Source: Rhizobium leguminosarum (GTDB lineage: Bacteria > Pseudomonadota > Alphaproteobacteria > Rhizobiales > Rhizobiaceae). Taken from it: a stretch of DNA of 57,344 nucleotides. Location: NCBI RefSeq assembly GCF_001652265.1, contig NZ_LWBS01000391.1, positions 1 through 57,344 of the forward strand, written 5' to 3'. Each line of letters begins with the position of its first letter. Positions within the stretch are counted from its first letter, which is position 1. The notes beneath the pieces were generated by a model. The model was not told the origin of the DNA, did not search any database, and saw only the letters and a list, made by a program, of their open reading frames with translations. The translations under genes and the position numbers were made by a program. Positions 5,636-14,039 of the stretch are shown one piece after another.

Positions 5636-7593
5636 AGCAGTTTTACACCATCGCTGAATTGGTCGCGGCAAATCTACCCGAAGTGCCTCGCGACCCTTCA
5701 AAGCTGAACCGCTTTGCCAGCGAGAACTGGCGCGGCGATAGCACCCGGGCTCGTCTCACTGCCGGAAAGACCAAGCCGGTGTGGGAATACCATTATTCCC
5801 TGCTGCCACAGGCTGCGCAAACTCGACTTCTGATCGTTCATTCCGCGCCCGCCAACGACGATAAGGACGTGAAGGCTGAGCAAAAACGTGATCTGTGGCG
5901 GCGCTATGATGCTCTTTCGAGCCAGCATAAAGGCATCTGCGAACAGCGTTTGAAGCTCATTCAAATGGCCGATGAACTGGAGCGCGGCGGATTATCAGCG
6001 AAGGCTGCGATCATGATGGCCTGCCGGAAAGGTGGGGTCGAAAAGTCCGCTCTCTACCAGTGGCGGGAGATGGTCAGCGGCATCGACAGGCAAGACTGGC
6101 TCGCTGCGCTGGCGCCGAGCTACAAAGCAGAGCGTGCTCGTTCAGAGTGCCATCCAAAGGCCTGGGAATACATCAAGTCAGACTATCTGCGTCCCGAGGC
6201 GCCCAAATTCTCCGCCTGCTATCGTCGTCTACTGGTCGCGGCCCACAAAGAGGACTGGAGCCCGATACCACATGAGCGATCGCTTCGCCGCCGCCTAGAT
6301 GCCGAAGTTTCGGAGGCAGTGCAGAAGCTTGCGCGGAAGGGCAGGGAGACCGCCAAGGGTCTCTATCCGGCACAGCGCCGCACCCGATCGCACCTGCACG
6401 CGATGCAGATGGTCAACATGGACGGCCACAAGCTGGATATTTTCGTCCGCGTTCCCTGGTCAGAGCAACCGGTTCGCGTCTTCCTCCTCGGCATCCAGGA
6501 CCTCTATTCGGGCAAGGTGCTCGCATGGCGGATTTCCGACAGCGAGAATAAGGAGACCGTGCGGCTGGTCATAGGTGACATGGTCGAGCGCTTCGGCATT
6601 CCCGACCGCATCTATCTCGACAACGGCCGGTCCTTCGCATCGAAATGGATTTCAGGCGGCGCGGCCACGCGCTATCGCTTCAAGGTTCGTGACGAAGATC
6701 CCGAAGGCCTGCTCGTCACACTAGGGATCGAGCCGCGCTGGACGAACCCCTATTCCGGTCAATCGAAGCCGATTGAACGCGCTTGGGGCGATCTCGCGGA
6801 GAACATCTCGAAGCATCCATTCTGCGCGGGCGCATACACTGGCAACACTCCGGCAGCCAAGCCTGAGAACTACGGCTCGCGGGCGGTGCCCTTGGAAGCT
6901 CTACGGGAGCATGTCGCGCGGGAAATCGCAGAACATAACGCTCGCACCGGCCGCAAAGCGCAAACGTGTAAGGGACGCAGCTTTGATGCGACCTTCGAGG
7001 AGAGCATCGCTCATCCCGGCACGATCGTTCGTTGGCCTACTGCCGCGCAGCGTTCGCTTTGGCTCTTGGCTTCAGAGGCTATCCGCGCCCAGAAAGGCAG
7101 CGGCGAGATCCACTACCATGGCAACCGCTATTGGGCTCGCGAGCTGAACCAATATGCCGGCCAAAAAGTCACCATCCGTTTCGACCCGGACAACTTGCAC
7201 GGCGCCATCCGCGTCTATGACCTGAAAAACTCGCTGATCTGCGACGCGCCTTGCATCGCTGACGCTGGTTTCGACGATCAGGAGGCTGCGCGCCAACACG
7301 CTCGCAAGCGCCGAGACTACCAGAAGGCCGTCGCTGCTGAGAAATCGGCGCACGCCGCGCTGACGGCTGGCGAACTGGCTGACATTCTCACCAAGGGCCA
7401 ACAGACGCGCCAGCCGACACCCGAGCCAATTCGCCCGAAGGTCACGCGTCTGGTCACTGGCAATCTAGCGCTCAAGCAGCCGCTGGCTGCCGACGACAAC
7501 ACCTTTGAAGACAGCTTTTCCCGCGCCTTGTCGCGAGTGGCTGGCGAGCGTGCGGTCATTGAATTCCCGAAAGGGGATCGGTCGGGAAAGTAG
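5632..7593 (+). CDS. MuA-type DDE transposase
   Basis: A 653-residue transposase read from a TTG. The N terminus (MKQFYTIAELVAANLPEVPRD) is the winged-helix DNA-binding part. The catalytic core carries the DDE triad D264 (MVNMDGHK), D330 (IYLDNGRS) and E382 (KPIERAWG), in order and with normal spacing. The C-terminal part after about 480 corresponds to the beta-barrel and MuB-interaction region. The size matches the Mu A family. It catalyses strand transfer for integration and replicative transposition of the phage genome, with the ATPase encoded next. The triad appears intact, so the element may be active. Confidence 0.95.
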   Translation: MKQFYTIAELVAANLPEVPRDPSKLNRFASENWRGDSTRARLTAGKTKPVWEYHYSLLPQAAQTRLLIVHSAPANDDKDVKAEQKRDLWRRYDALSSQHKGICEQRLKLIQMADELERGGLSAKAAIMMACRKGGVEKSALYQWREMVSGIDRQDWLAALAPSYKAERARSECHPKAWEYIKSDYLRPEAPKFSACYRRLLVAAHKEDWSPIPHERSLRRRLDAEVSEAVQKLARKGRETAKGLYPAQRRTRSHLHAMQMVNMDGHKLDIFVRVPWSEQPVRVFLLGIQDLYSGKVLAWRISDSENKETVRLVIGDMVERFGIPDRIYLDNGRSFASKWISGGAATRYRFKVRDEDPEGLLVTLGIEPRWTNPYSGQSKPIERAWGDLAENISKHPFCAGAYTGNTPAAKPENYGSRAVPLEALREHVAREIAEHNARTGRKAQTCKGRSFDATFEESIAHPGTIVRWPTAAQRSLWLLASEAIRAQKGSGEIHYHGNRYWARELNQYAGQKVTIRFDPDNLHGAIRVYDLKNSLICDAPCIADAGFDDQEAARQHARKRRDYQKAVAAEKSAHAALTAGELADILTKGQQTRQPTPEPIRPKVTRLVTGNLALKQPLAADDNTFEDSFSRALSRVAGERAVIEFPKGDRSGK

Positions 7594-7649
7594 TGCGTCC
7601 GACCGCAGAACAGAGCCGAAATGTATCGAGTCCGGTTCCCAAAAAAATA

Positions 7650-7670
7650 GGGCGGGAAAAAATCCCGCCC
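7650..7670 (+). promoter_or_regulatory. Hairpins between transposase and MuB genes
   Basis: GGGCGGGA (7650-7657) pairs perfectly with TCCCGCCC (7663-7670) around an A5 loop, and a second 6-bp hairpin follows (CGCTTC 7679-7684 with GAAGCG 7690-7695). There is no T-run, so this is more likely an mRNA processing or attenuation element than a full terminator. It occupies the only sizeable gap in the early operon. Confidence 0.4.
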
Positions 7671-7713
7671 AACAAATCCGCTTCTTATCGAAGCGACCCA
7701 AAGGAACCTTAGT

Positions 7714-8733
7714 ATGAACAAGCACATCGACACAAGTCGTTTTACTGGATGGGAACAACCCGAGCCAGACGTCGCTTTCGTTGCCAAACACAGCGATGAG
7801 ATCGACGATTGGCGCCTGATCCGCGAACAGGTGGCGGAGATCGCCATCTCCAAATCATGGACCAAGGCGGAAGTCGCGCGCCGCAGCGACATGAAGGAGA
7901 GCACCTTCAGCCAATGGTTTTCCGGGAACTATTCGGGTCGCCTGGAGAATATGAACCGGCAGATGCGGCAATGGATCGAGGCCGTCCTCGAAGCGGCCGC
8001 AATGCCTGCCATTCCCAAGTCACCGGCTTTCGTCAAATTGCGGATCTCCAATGAGATCGCTCAGACGCTTCAGTGGGCGCAAATGACGGCCGACCTGGTG
8101 ATGATCACGGTCTGCGCAGGTAACGGTAAGACTGCGACGGTGCGGCACTATAAGGCCACTCATCCGCACGTCTTTCACGCCACGATCAGCCCGCACACAA
8201 AGACCGTCCACGGCATGCTCGTCGAGCTGGCGGCGGAGCTGGAAATTCATGAACACAACCCTGCCAAACTCACCCGCGCGATCGGGGGGCGGCTGCAGCG
8301 CATCGGCGGCGGCTCGCTGCTGGTGGTGGACGAGGCGCAAAACTTGGTTGACGACGCGATCAATCAGTTGCGGCATTTCTCCGACATCTATCAGTGCGGC
8401 ATCGCGTTGGTCGGCAACGAGGAGGTCTATTCTCGCTTTCTCAAGCAATCCAACGGACGTTCCTATGCGCAGCTCAAGCGACGTGTCGGCAAGCATCTGA
8501 AGCGCCAAAAGCCCTACATGGAAGACATCGCGGCTTTCATTGACGCCTGGGGCGTGACTGATCACGACACCGTTCGCCTACTGACCGGCATCGGGATGAA
8601 AGGCGGCGCGCTCGGTCAGATCGACAAAACCATGAAGCTCGCCAGCATGATTGCGCTTGGCGAGGATCGGCCTGTCAACGTCAAGGATGTCCAGGACGCC
8701 TGGAAGAACCGGGACGTGGAGGATTTGGGATGA
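7714..8733 (+). CDS. MuB-type AAA+ ATPase (transposition target selector)
   Basis: A 339-residue protein. The N terminus has an HTH (WTKAEVARRSDMKESTFSQWFSGNY) as in Mu B. Walker A is CAGNGKTAT with K139 and Walker B is LLVVDEAQ with D206-E207; the sensor segment IALVGNEEVY follows. MuB-type proteins form ATP-dependent filaments on DNA, deliver target DNA to the transposase and give target immunity. It lies directly after the transposase, as expected. AAGGAACC precedes the ATG. Confidence 0.93.
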   Translation: MNKHIDTSRFTGWEQPEPDVAFVAKHSDEIDDWRLIREQVAEIAISKSWTKAEVARRSDMKESTFSQWFSGNYSGRLENMNRQMRQWIEAVLEAAAMPAIPKSPAFVKLRISNEIAQTLQWAQMTADLVMITVCAGNGKTATVRHYKATHPHVFHATISPHTKTVHGMLVELAAELEIHEHNPAKLTRAIGGRLQRIGGGSLLVVDEAQNLVDDAINQLRHFSDIYQCGIALVGNEEVYSRFLKQSNGRSYAQLKRRVGKHLKRQKPYMEDIAAFIDAWGVTDHDTVRLLTGIGMKGGALGQIDKTMKLASMIALGEDRPVNVKDVQDAWKNRDVEDLG

Positions 8734-9023
8734 GCACCGCCCTCCATCTCAGTGCCGAAATGGCGCATGCAGCGGAAGGCTTTGACAAGCTGTTCTCGCC
8801 AGTCCGGTCGCGCGATCCCGATGTCGTTGAGTTCCGTAAGGTTCTCACGCTCCTCGGCAAGCTCGCTGAAAGTCTCGAACGCGAGGTTCAGATTTACCGG
8901 CTTTCCGAAGCCGGAAGGCTCGGACGCGAGGTCATCGAGCAGCTCGCGAGCGAGGCCGCGGCCTCCTTCGTTTTGAACAGCGAGGGCAACGTCATCAGGC
9001 CAGATTTCGGGAGGAAATCATGA
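8730..9023 (+). CDS. Hypothetical early phage protein (97 aa)
   Basis: A 97-residue helical protein starting within an ATGA overlap with the MuB gene stop. It is rich in charged helices (FRKVLTLLGKLAESLEREVQIYRLSEAGRLGREVIEQLASEAAASF) and has no cysteine pairs or catalytic motif. Not recognised. Coupling to both neighbours makes it a real gene of the early operon. Confidence 0.6.
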   Translation: MSTALHLSAEMAHAAEGFDKLFSPVRSRDPDVVEFRKVLTLLGKLAESLEREVQIYRLSEAGRLGREVIEQLASEAAASFVLNSEGNVIRPDFGRKS

Positions 9024-9298
9024 GCTGCTCAGAACTCGTATCGGGCTGCCTTGTCGATATTCGCGAAGAACTGAAGCAGCACGTCCACGGCGGAAAATTC
9101 TTCACCAGTGAGGACGTCGGCAACCTCGTTCGCCGCCTCAACACGGTGATTTCTCTCGCAGAAGAGATCGAGGAAGAAAAGCGAATGCTGGAGCGGCGGG
9201 AACGCCTCTCCGGCGGTCGTCAGCACGGCCTTGCGCTCGTCGGCGCCAACGTCGTCGCCTTCCCGGCGCACGCGCCTGCAGGAGGCGGTCGAGCGTGA
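9020..9298 (+). CDS. Hypothetical early phage protein (92 aa)
   Basis: A 92-residue protein overlapping the previous stop (ATGA). SDIREELKQHVHGGKFFTSEDVGNL-like N-terminal helices are followed by a coiled-coil-like stretch (AEEIEEEKRMLERRERL) and a glycine/alanine tail. No family recognised. Part of the run of small coupled early genes between MuB and DUF3164. Confidence 0.55.
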   Translation: MSCSELVSGCLVDIREELKQHVHGGKFFTSEDVGNLVRRLNTVISLAEEIEEEKRMLERRERLSGGRQHGLALVGANVVAFPAHAPAGGGRA

Positions 9299-9510
9299 AG
9301 GAGTCGGCCTCTGCTCCGTCGGTCAAACGCCGTCCGCCGGCGGAGACCATTCGAAGCGCGGTCGATCGCGTCGTGAGCGCGCTCGGCCATCTCGAAACAG
9401 TCACACACGGTTGGAGAACCAGATGCGCGCCGGCAGCTCATGAAGGCTGTTCGCAACTTACGCGCCACCGCCGTCAAACAAAGGAACAGGTAAAATGGAA
9501 GCAGTGCTGA
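9295..9510 (+). CDS. Possible small early protein (71 aa)
   Basis: GTG 9295 overlaps the previous stop (GTGA) and opens a 71-codon frame (KESASAPSVKRRPPAETIRSA start). The first half has a plausible helical composition, but the end is rich in R/Q/C and overlaps the DUF3164 start by 16 bases. The real gene may be shorter or absent; support comes mainly from the start-stop overlap. Confidence 0.35.
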   Translation: MKESASAPSVKRRPPAETIRSAVDRVVSALGHLETVTHGWRTRCAPAAHEGCSQLTRHRRQTKEQVKWKQC

Positions 9511-10160
9511 TCGAACAGCCGAGCGCAACCGAGGCTGCAGCCGGTATCATCCCGGTCAATGGCCGCTCTTACATGCATGACGCCAAAGGCAATCTTGTGC
9601 CGCTGGAAAACGTAAAGGCGGAACACAAGCTGGAAGATGAAATCGTCCGGAAGATAATTGCCTTTGCCGAGGAGCTCTCTGCACAGATCGCACGGTTCCG
9701 GGGCCATACGATGACCGATCTTGGTGACCTGGACGCGCTCCTCGCCCAGGAGTACGGCGCCAAGATCGGCGGTGCAAAGGGTAATCGCACCTATCAGACC
9801 TTCGATGGCCTAATGAAAGTGCAGGTGCAAATCTCTGACTTCGTCGACTTCGGCCCGCAGTTGCAGGTCGCCAAGAAGCTGCTCGACGAATGCCTCATGG
9901 AGTGGTCGGCCGACAGTCGGCCGGAGATCCGGGCCGTCATTACCAAGGCCTTCAATACCGAGAAGGAAGGGCAGGTCAATCGGTCGGAGATCTTCATGCT
10001 TCTGCGGCTCGATATCGACGATCCCCGCTGGCAGGACGCCATGCGTGCGATCCGCGATGCGATGCGGATTACTGGCTCGAAGGAATACGTTCGCTTCTAT
10101 AAGCGCGCATCGATCAACGATCGCCCGCAGGCAATCACGATTGATCTGGCGAAGGTTTGA
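9495..10160 (+). CDS. DUF3164 family phage protein
   Basis: A 221-residue protein. Features typical of DUF3164 include YMHDAKGNLVPLENVK near the N terminus, HTMTDLGDLDALLAQEYG, YQTFDGLMKVQVQ and the C-terminal DPRWQDAMRAIRDAMRITGSKEYVRFYKR. The family is found in B3-like transposable phages at this position, between the transposition genes and GemA; its biochemical role is unknown. GGAACAGGT just upstream gives a good ribosome site for the ATG at 9495. Confidence 0.8.
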   Translation: MEAVLIEQPSATEAAAGIIPVNGRSYMHDAKGNLVPLENVKAEHKLEDEIVRKIIAFAEELSAQIARFRGHTMTDLGDLDALLAQEYGAKIGGAKGNRTYQTFDGLMKVQVQISDFVDFGPQLQVAKKLLDECLMEWSADSRPEIRAVITKAFNTEKEGQVNRSEIFMLLRLDIDDPRWQDAMRAIRDAMRITGSKEYVRFYKRASINDRPQAITIDLAKV

Positions 10161-10169
10161 GGGGCGGCG

Positions 10170-10454
10170 ATGAGCAGTGTTCGCTTTGAAAACCCGGCAA
10201 CGCCGGAAGCCTTCCTAACGGAGATGAGAAAGCTCCGCATCTGCTTCCCCTTGACACCATCGCCCATCGACGGCGGCACTATCCTCGACGATGCAGGCGA
10301 AGAAGTTCTTACGATCGATCCGCAAGGCATGATGCCTGACGACGACCTGACAGCATTGACCGCCTATTTCGTGATGGCGCTCAACAACGCGGCCGGTTTT
10401 CGAGCGATCGCCGCGACGGCGTCGTTCGATACCGAGCAAGGTGGCGCGTCATGA
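10170..10454 (+). CDS. Hypothetical early phage protein (94 aa)
   Basis: A 94-residue protein starting nine bases after DUF3164 with GGGGCGGCG upstream. It contains FLTEMRKLRICFPLTP and DDAGEEVLTIDP, an alpha/beta-looking composition without recognised motifs. It ends in an ATGA overlap with the next gene. Function unknown. Confidence 0.55.
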   Translation: MSSVRFENPATPEAFLTEMRKLRICFPLTPSPIDGGTILDDAGEEVLTIDPQGMMPDDDLTALTAYFVMALNNAAGFRAIAATASFDTEQGGAS

Positions 10455-10651
10455 CGCGCCGCTTCGGACATGCAGCTGACGATTACGAGCGGATGATCGC
10501 CGAGATCGCCAGCCAAGAGGGCTTCAAGGTCGAAACAATCGACGGCGAGGTCTTCTTTGTCATTCGTTCCTTCTCGCCCTCGGGCGAGAAGGTTCTCTCC
10601 AAGGTCAATATCACGCGCTTTGCCGACGCGATGGCGAGGGCGATGTCATGA
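10451..10651 (+). CDS. Hypothetical early phage protein (66 aa)
   Basis: A 66-residue protein coupled to the previous gene by ATGA. DDYERMIAEIASQEGFKVE and VFFVIRSFSPSG give a short alpha-beta protein. Not recognised. It is the last rightward gene before a small leftward gene interrupts the operon. Confidence 0.55.
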   Translation: MTRRFGHAADDYERMIAEIASQEGFKVETIDGEVFFVIRSFSPSGEKVLSKVNITRFADAMARAMS

Positions 10652-10658
10652 GCGTTGA

Positions 10659-10883
10659 TCATTCGTCATCGAATTCGACTTGGATCTGGTCTTGGGGATA
10701 TAGGCTTGGCGCCATAGCGATTGGAACGCCTCGGAACTCGCCTGAGATTCCTCTCTGGTGCAGGCTGTTGCTAACCCTGATCCCGCGTGGCGTGAGATCT
10801 TCGTATTTACGCAAGATCTCATCCAGTCGCTCCAGAACTTCATCAACCGTAAGCTCCCCGACCAACGTGCTCGTGACTTGCAT
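10659..10883 (-). CDS. Small leftward gene inside the early region (74 aa)
   Basis: A 74-residue protein whose composition is clearly protein-like (MQVTSTLVGELTVDEVLERL, RKYEDLTPRGIRVSNSLH, DQIQVEFDDE). AGGGAGGAA lies about nine bases upstream of the ATG on the minus strand (plus-strand 10893-10901), an excellent ribosome site, and CAATAT further upstream could be part of a -10. It faces against the early operon, like a lysogeny-expressed moron or a regulator. No family recognised. The rightward frame through this stretch lacks such support. Confidence 0.6.
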   Translation of the reverse strand: MQVTSTLVGELTVDEVLERLDEILRKYEDLTPRGIRVSNSLHQRGISGEFRGVPIAMAPSLYPQDQIQVEFDDE

Positions 10884-10985
10884 GGCGATAATTCCTCCCT
10901 TTCGTCGATTTTCGATATTGCCACGTCGGTTTGGTTTAGCAACTCATCTCGACACCCTGTCATCCTTTGGGGGGGAGGCAGGTCT

Positions 10986-11627
10986 ATGAGCAGCTCTATC
11001 GCCGCCATCCACGTTGCCAAGAAGCAGCTCGGCCTCGACGACGATACCTATCGCGCTAAACTTGCCCGGATTACGGGCAAGTCTTCCGCCAAGGACATGA
11101 CCGAGGCCGAGCGGCAGAAGGTGCTTACGGTTCTCCGCAATGACGGTTTCTCGCCGGCTCTCGCAGCTCGTCGAGGTGATGGCCGGCAGAAGCTGACCGG
11201 CAAGTATGCCAAGAAGCTACAAGCGCTCTGGATAGCGGGCTGGAACCTTGGGATCGTCCGCGATCGAGATGACAAGGCTCTCCTCGCATTCGTGAAACGA
11301 CAGACCGGCCTCGATCACACGCGCTTCCTGGTCTATCCCGACGATGCCAACAGCGCGATCGGCGCGCTCAAAGGTTGGATCAACCGCGAAGGCGGTGTCC
11401 CGTATGGCAATACCAACGGCTACGACTGGCTGTCGGTGGACGGCGCGAAGGTCGCCTGGGCGCAGTGGAAGATCCTGACGCCCGGCGCCGGTCTCATCGT
11501 CCGCAAAGGATTCGACGAAGAAGTCTCGCGTTTGACCGGCGCCGCCATGCTTCCGGAGGTCACCGCCAAGGGCTGGCAAACGGTCATGAACCGTTTCGGC
11601 GAGCAGATCCGGGCGGGCAAACGATGA
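10986..11627 (+). CDS. gemA: GemA-like (Mu gp16, DUF1018) regulatory protein
   Basis: A 213-residue protein from the ATG at 10986, preceded by GGGGGAGG; the frame is open further upstream but antisense to the leftward gene. AAIHVAKKQLGLDDDTYRAKLARITGKSSAKDMTEAERQKVLTVLRNDGF is the GemA/gp16 signature. The C-terminal part (LGALKGWI-like and VPYGNTNGYDW region) extends the family core. In Mu, GemA modulates host gene expression and DNA relaxation during lytic growth. It is coupled by ATGA to the methyltransferase. Confidence 0.85.
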   Translation: MSSSIAAIHVAKKQLGLDDDTYRAKLARITGKSSAKDMTEAERQKVLTVLRNDGFSPALAARRGDGRQKLTGKYAKKLQALWIAGWNLGIVRDRDDKALLAFVKRQTGLDHTRFLVYPDDANSAIGALKGWINREGGVPYGNTNGYDWLSVDGAKVAWAQWKILTPGAGLIVRKGFDEEVSRLTGAAMLPEVTAKGWQTVMNRFGEQIRAGKR

Positions 11628-12382
11628 CCGTCGCCGGCGCCAAGAACGTCATGGAGTCCCGCGTCCTAGCAAAGGGATCGCTGGAATATTTTCCGACGCC
11701 GCCTTGGGCGACCCGCGCCGTCATTAAGGAAGTCCTGCAGGCTGGGCTCCACTTCGATCTCCGTTCGAAGCGGGTCCGCGATCCGTGCGCCGGCGGCGGT
11801 CACATGTCCGCGCCGCTCGGCGAGATCTTCGCGGCCGTCGACGTCGCCGACTGGGGCGTCAACCCGGAGATCCGCGACTTCCTTGAGGAGACGCCACAAC
11901 GTCTCATCGAGGACGGTCATCAGCTGCCGGACTGGATCTTTATCAATCCGCCCTTCGAGCAGGCTGTGCACTTCGTTTTAAGGGCTCTCGAAATCGCCAC
12001 GGAAGGCGTTGCGGTCTTTTGCCGCCTCGGTTGGCTGTCCAGTCAGTCGCGCTACGACCGTCTCTTCGGCTGGAACGCTCCGGCCTATGTCTGCCCGTTT
12101 TCGGAGCGAGTTTCATTGATCCAGGGCGCTTGGGACCCCGACACTTCCAGCGCAACGGATTATGCCTGGTACATCTGGATCAAGGATCATTTCCCCTCCG
12201 AAGCCCGGCCTCGATCGACTGTGTGGCATCTGCAGCCGGGCATGCAGGAGCGGTACACGCGCTTATCCGACATGGATCTTGCGACGCCCGGCGAGGCTGA
12301 GCGCCGGCGGCTCGCCAAGAAGAAAGCCGAGGCGGCAAACGTAGCCACGCCCTCGCAGCTGTCGCTCCTGGAAGGAACATGA
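11624..12382 (+). CDS. Phage DNA methyltransferase (adenine-type NPPF)
   Basis: A 252-residue SAM-dependent methyltransferase. The SAM-binding motif is DPCAGGGH (D53-G59) and the catalytic motif IV is NPPF (108-111), the amino-methyltransferase form. LEYFPTPPWATRAVI near the N terminus is typical of phage enzymes of this group. The start is the ATG of an ATGA overlap with gemA. It likely modifies phage DNA against host restriction; specificity cannot be read from sequence. A second, Dam-like enzyme is encoded at the right end. Confidence 0.8.
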   Translation: MTVAGAKNVMESRVLAKGSLEYFPTPPWATRAVIKEVLQAGLHFDLRSKRVRDPCAGGGHMSAPLGEIFAAVDVADWGVNPEIRDFLEETPQRLIEDGHQLPDWIFINPPFEQAVHFVLRALEIATEGVAVFCRLGWLSSQSRYDRLFGWNAPAYVCPFSERVSLIQGAWDPDTSSATDYAWYIWIKDHFPSEARPRSTVWHLQPGMQERYTRLSDMDLATPGEAERRRLAKKKAEAANVATPSQLSLLEGT

Positions 12383-12582
12383 TCATGCGTAATGCCATGC
12401 CTTTGTTCGAAAGTTCCGAGTTGGCATCCCTTACTGTCCAATGTGAAGAGCTTTTGAGGAAGTTCAAAGGGGCGGCGTTGACGCCCAGACGCGTATTCGT
12501 CGCGAGCAGCGGCTCCGCCAGTTGCGAGCCGAGCAGATGCGGCTTGAGATACAGCTCGGGCTCGGAGGGCGCCAGTGAGTGA
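12379..12582 (+). CDS. Small uncertain gene, possibly frameshifted
   Basis: ATG 12379 overlaps the methyltransferase stop (ATGA). The first about 30 codons look coding (MPLFESSELASLTVQCEELLRKFKG), but the rest is serine/cysteine-rich. From about 12490 the other frame ending at 12578 (DAQTRIRREQRLRQLRAEQ, then LEIQLGLGGRQ) looks more like protein and ends in a GTGA overlap with the Mor-like gene. One original gene may therefore be split by a one-base change near 12470-12490. Confidence 0.3.
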   Translation: MIMRNAMPLFESSELASLTVQCEELLRKFKGAALTPRRVFVASSGSASCEPSRCGLRYSSGSEGASE

Positions 12583-12934
12583 TCTGACCGGCGAACTGAC
12601 CGACGCGCTCGGCGTCGAGGGCTTCATTGCCTTGACGGAAGCCCATGGAGGCATCCGGCTTTACGTGCCTGTCGAACCGCGCGGATCGCAGCTCGCCAGC
12701 GATATTGGTCTCGATCACGCGGCAAGGCTTTCCAAACTTTTTCCGGGCAGCTATATAAGGGTGCCGTTGGCCCGCGAGGTTCGCGCGCAGCATTATCGCG
12801 CACTCGGCGAGAGTAACGGTAAGATTGCTCGCCGGCTCGGCTTGACTGAAACCGGCGTCGACAAGCTCTTCCGGCGATCGCCGAATACGACCGGCAAGCC
12901 GAAAAAAGATCCCCGACAAATCGAAATGTTCTAG
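12575..12934 (+). CDS. Mor/C-type transcriptional activator of middle/late genes
   Basis: A 119-residue protein read from a GTG overlapping the previous stop. GIRLYVPVE.RGSQLASDIG, then LFPGSYIRVPLAREVRAQHYRAL and a C-terminal helix-turn-helix NGKIARRLGLTETGVDKLFRR follow the Mor/C layout (a beta-strand dimerisation patch with the LYVP motif, then HTH). In Mu, Mor and C activate the middle and late promoters. It lies directly before the lysis/late block, with a 99-base gap that may hold the late promoter. Clearly in the family by layout; the exact promoter is not identified. Confidence 0.75.
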   Translation: MSDLTGELTDALGVEGFIALTEAHGGIRLYVPVEPRGSQLASDIGLDHAARLSKLFPGSYIRVPLAREVRAQHYRALGESNGKIARRLGLTETGVDKLFRRSPNTTGKPKKDPRQIEMF

Positions 12935-13033
12935 CCCCGCCCGCCTTGGCGGTCATGACCACGAGGCCGGTTGCACAGCTATTGTCACCCCCATGTTCAG
13001 CCGCTTCGCGGCTAATCCAACCGGGGCGACCTC
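12935..13033 (+). promoter_or_regulatory. Gap before the late genes, with hairpin
   Basis: The gap between the Mor-like gene and the endolysin holds a perfect 6-bp hairpin AGCCGC-TTC-GCGGCT (12999-13013) and the sequence CCGCCTTGGCGG near 12941. As the last gap before the lysis and morphogenesis genes it is the likely place for the Mor-dependent promoter, but no clear activator site was identified. Confidence 0.35.
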
Positions 13034-13768
13034 ATGTCAGATTTTGATCAGTGGCTTATTCAGCGCCTGCGTTTGCATGGGGCTTATGCCGGCGTCGTCG
13101 ATGGCGCTCACGGCCGTGCAACGATCGAGGCGCTGAAGCGCTTTCAGCATGCCGAGTGCTTGCCTGAGACCGGACAGGCTGATGAAGCGACCGTCGAGGC
13201 GCTGCGCTACGATCCCGCACGAACAGCAAACAGCGCTCCGGTCATAGTCACATCTGCGCCTCGCATGCCGGCGGAGCCCGTATGGATGCGTGAAGCGCGG
13301 CGCTTCATGGGACTGAAAGAGATCACGGGCGCTGCGTCCAATCCGACAGTCCTTGGCTGGGGGAAGAGGCTCGGCGGCTGGATTGCCGGCTTTTACACCA
13401 ATGATGACACGCCCTGGTGCGGCCTGTTTGTCGGCAATCTGATTTCGACAACACTGCCGCAGGAGAAATTGCCATCGAATCCCCTTGGCGCGCTGGAGTG
13501 GGGCAAGTTCGGCCAGCCGATCACCGCGCCGGCACTTGGCGCCATCCTCGTCTTCCAGCGACCAGGCGGCGGTCATGTCGGTCTTTACGCCGGTGAGGAC
13601 GATGAGAACTACATTGTTCTCGGCGGCAACCAGGGCAACAGCGTGAAACTCTCGCCTGTCGAAAAGCGCCGCTGCGTTGGCATCCGCTGGCCGAAGACCG
13701 GCGAACAGCCCGTTGGCGGTAGGGTTCGGGCAACCGCGACCGGCGAGGTCTCCCGTAATGAGGCCTGA
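13034..13768 (+). CDS. Endolysin: peptidoglycan-binding domain plus TIGR02594/CHAP-like hydrolase
   Basis: A 244-residue protein. The N-terminal peptidoglycan-binding domain covers about 3-58 (WLIQRLRLHGAYAGVVDG..G..T..ALKRFQ). The catalytic domain (85-220) contains PWMREARRF-type entry, the nucleophile C129 in TPWCGLFV, H181 in GGHVGLYAG and N199 in GGNQGNS, the Cys-His-Asn arrangement of TIGR02594/NlpC-like amidases. No signal peptide is present, so it needs a holin to reach the cell wall. It opens the lysis cassette. Confidence 0.88.
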   Translation: MSDFDQWLIQRLRLHGAYAGVVDGAHGRATIEALKRFQHAECLPETGQADEATVEALRYDPARTANSAPVIVTSAPRMPAEPVWMREARRFMGLKEITGAASNPTVLGWGKRLGGWIAGFYTNDDTPWCGLFVGNLISTTLPQEKLPSNPLGALEWGKFGQPITAPALGAILVFQRPGGGHVGLYAGEDDENYIVLGGNQGNSVKLSPVEKRRCVGIRWPKTGEQPVGGRVRATATGEVSRNEA

Positions 13769-14039
13769 TCATCGGTCGTCGAAGCCGAGCTACACGCTAT
13801 CACGGCGCCAGATCTGGGCGTCGTTCTGGTTTGCGTGGGGCGTGAATGCTTTCATCCTGGTCTCGGCCATTGTCTACCATTCGGCCGAGGCGGTGCAGCT
13901 CGCGCCGATCATCACGCCTAGCACCTTCCTGCTTATCGCCGCCATGCTCGGCGTTCACCGGTTTTCCGGTGCTTCAGATTTTCGCGCTGCCGCAATCATG
14001 GCTTCGACCTCGGCAAACGCAGAGGAGGAGGTCCAGTGA
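13758..14039 (+). CDS. Small membrane protein of the lysis cassette (holin candidate)
   Basis: A 93-residue protein from the ATG at 13758, overlapping the endolysin end by 11 bases. It has two predicted membrane helices (IWASFWFAWGVNAFILVSAIVY and PSTFLLIAAMLGV) with a short charged tail. Two membrane helices beside an endolysin and spanins suggest a holin, but no holin family motif is recognised. Confidence 0.6.
   Translation: MRPDHRSSKPSYTLSRRQIWASFWFAWGVNAFILVSAIVYHSAEAVQLAPIITPSTFLLIAAMLGVHRFSGASDFRAAAIMASTSANAEEEVQ

Noticed and set aside
9495..10160. Mu Gam (host nuclease inhibitor) at the position after MuB
   Set aside because: The protein has the DUF3164 pattern and none of the Gam features; no Gam gene was found in the early region.
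10758..10985. Longer N terminus for GemA
   Set aside because: The upstream frame is antisense to a leftward gene with its own strong ribosome site, and the GemA family signature begins right after the ATG at 10986, which has GGGGGAGG before it.
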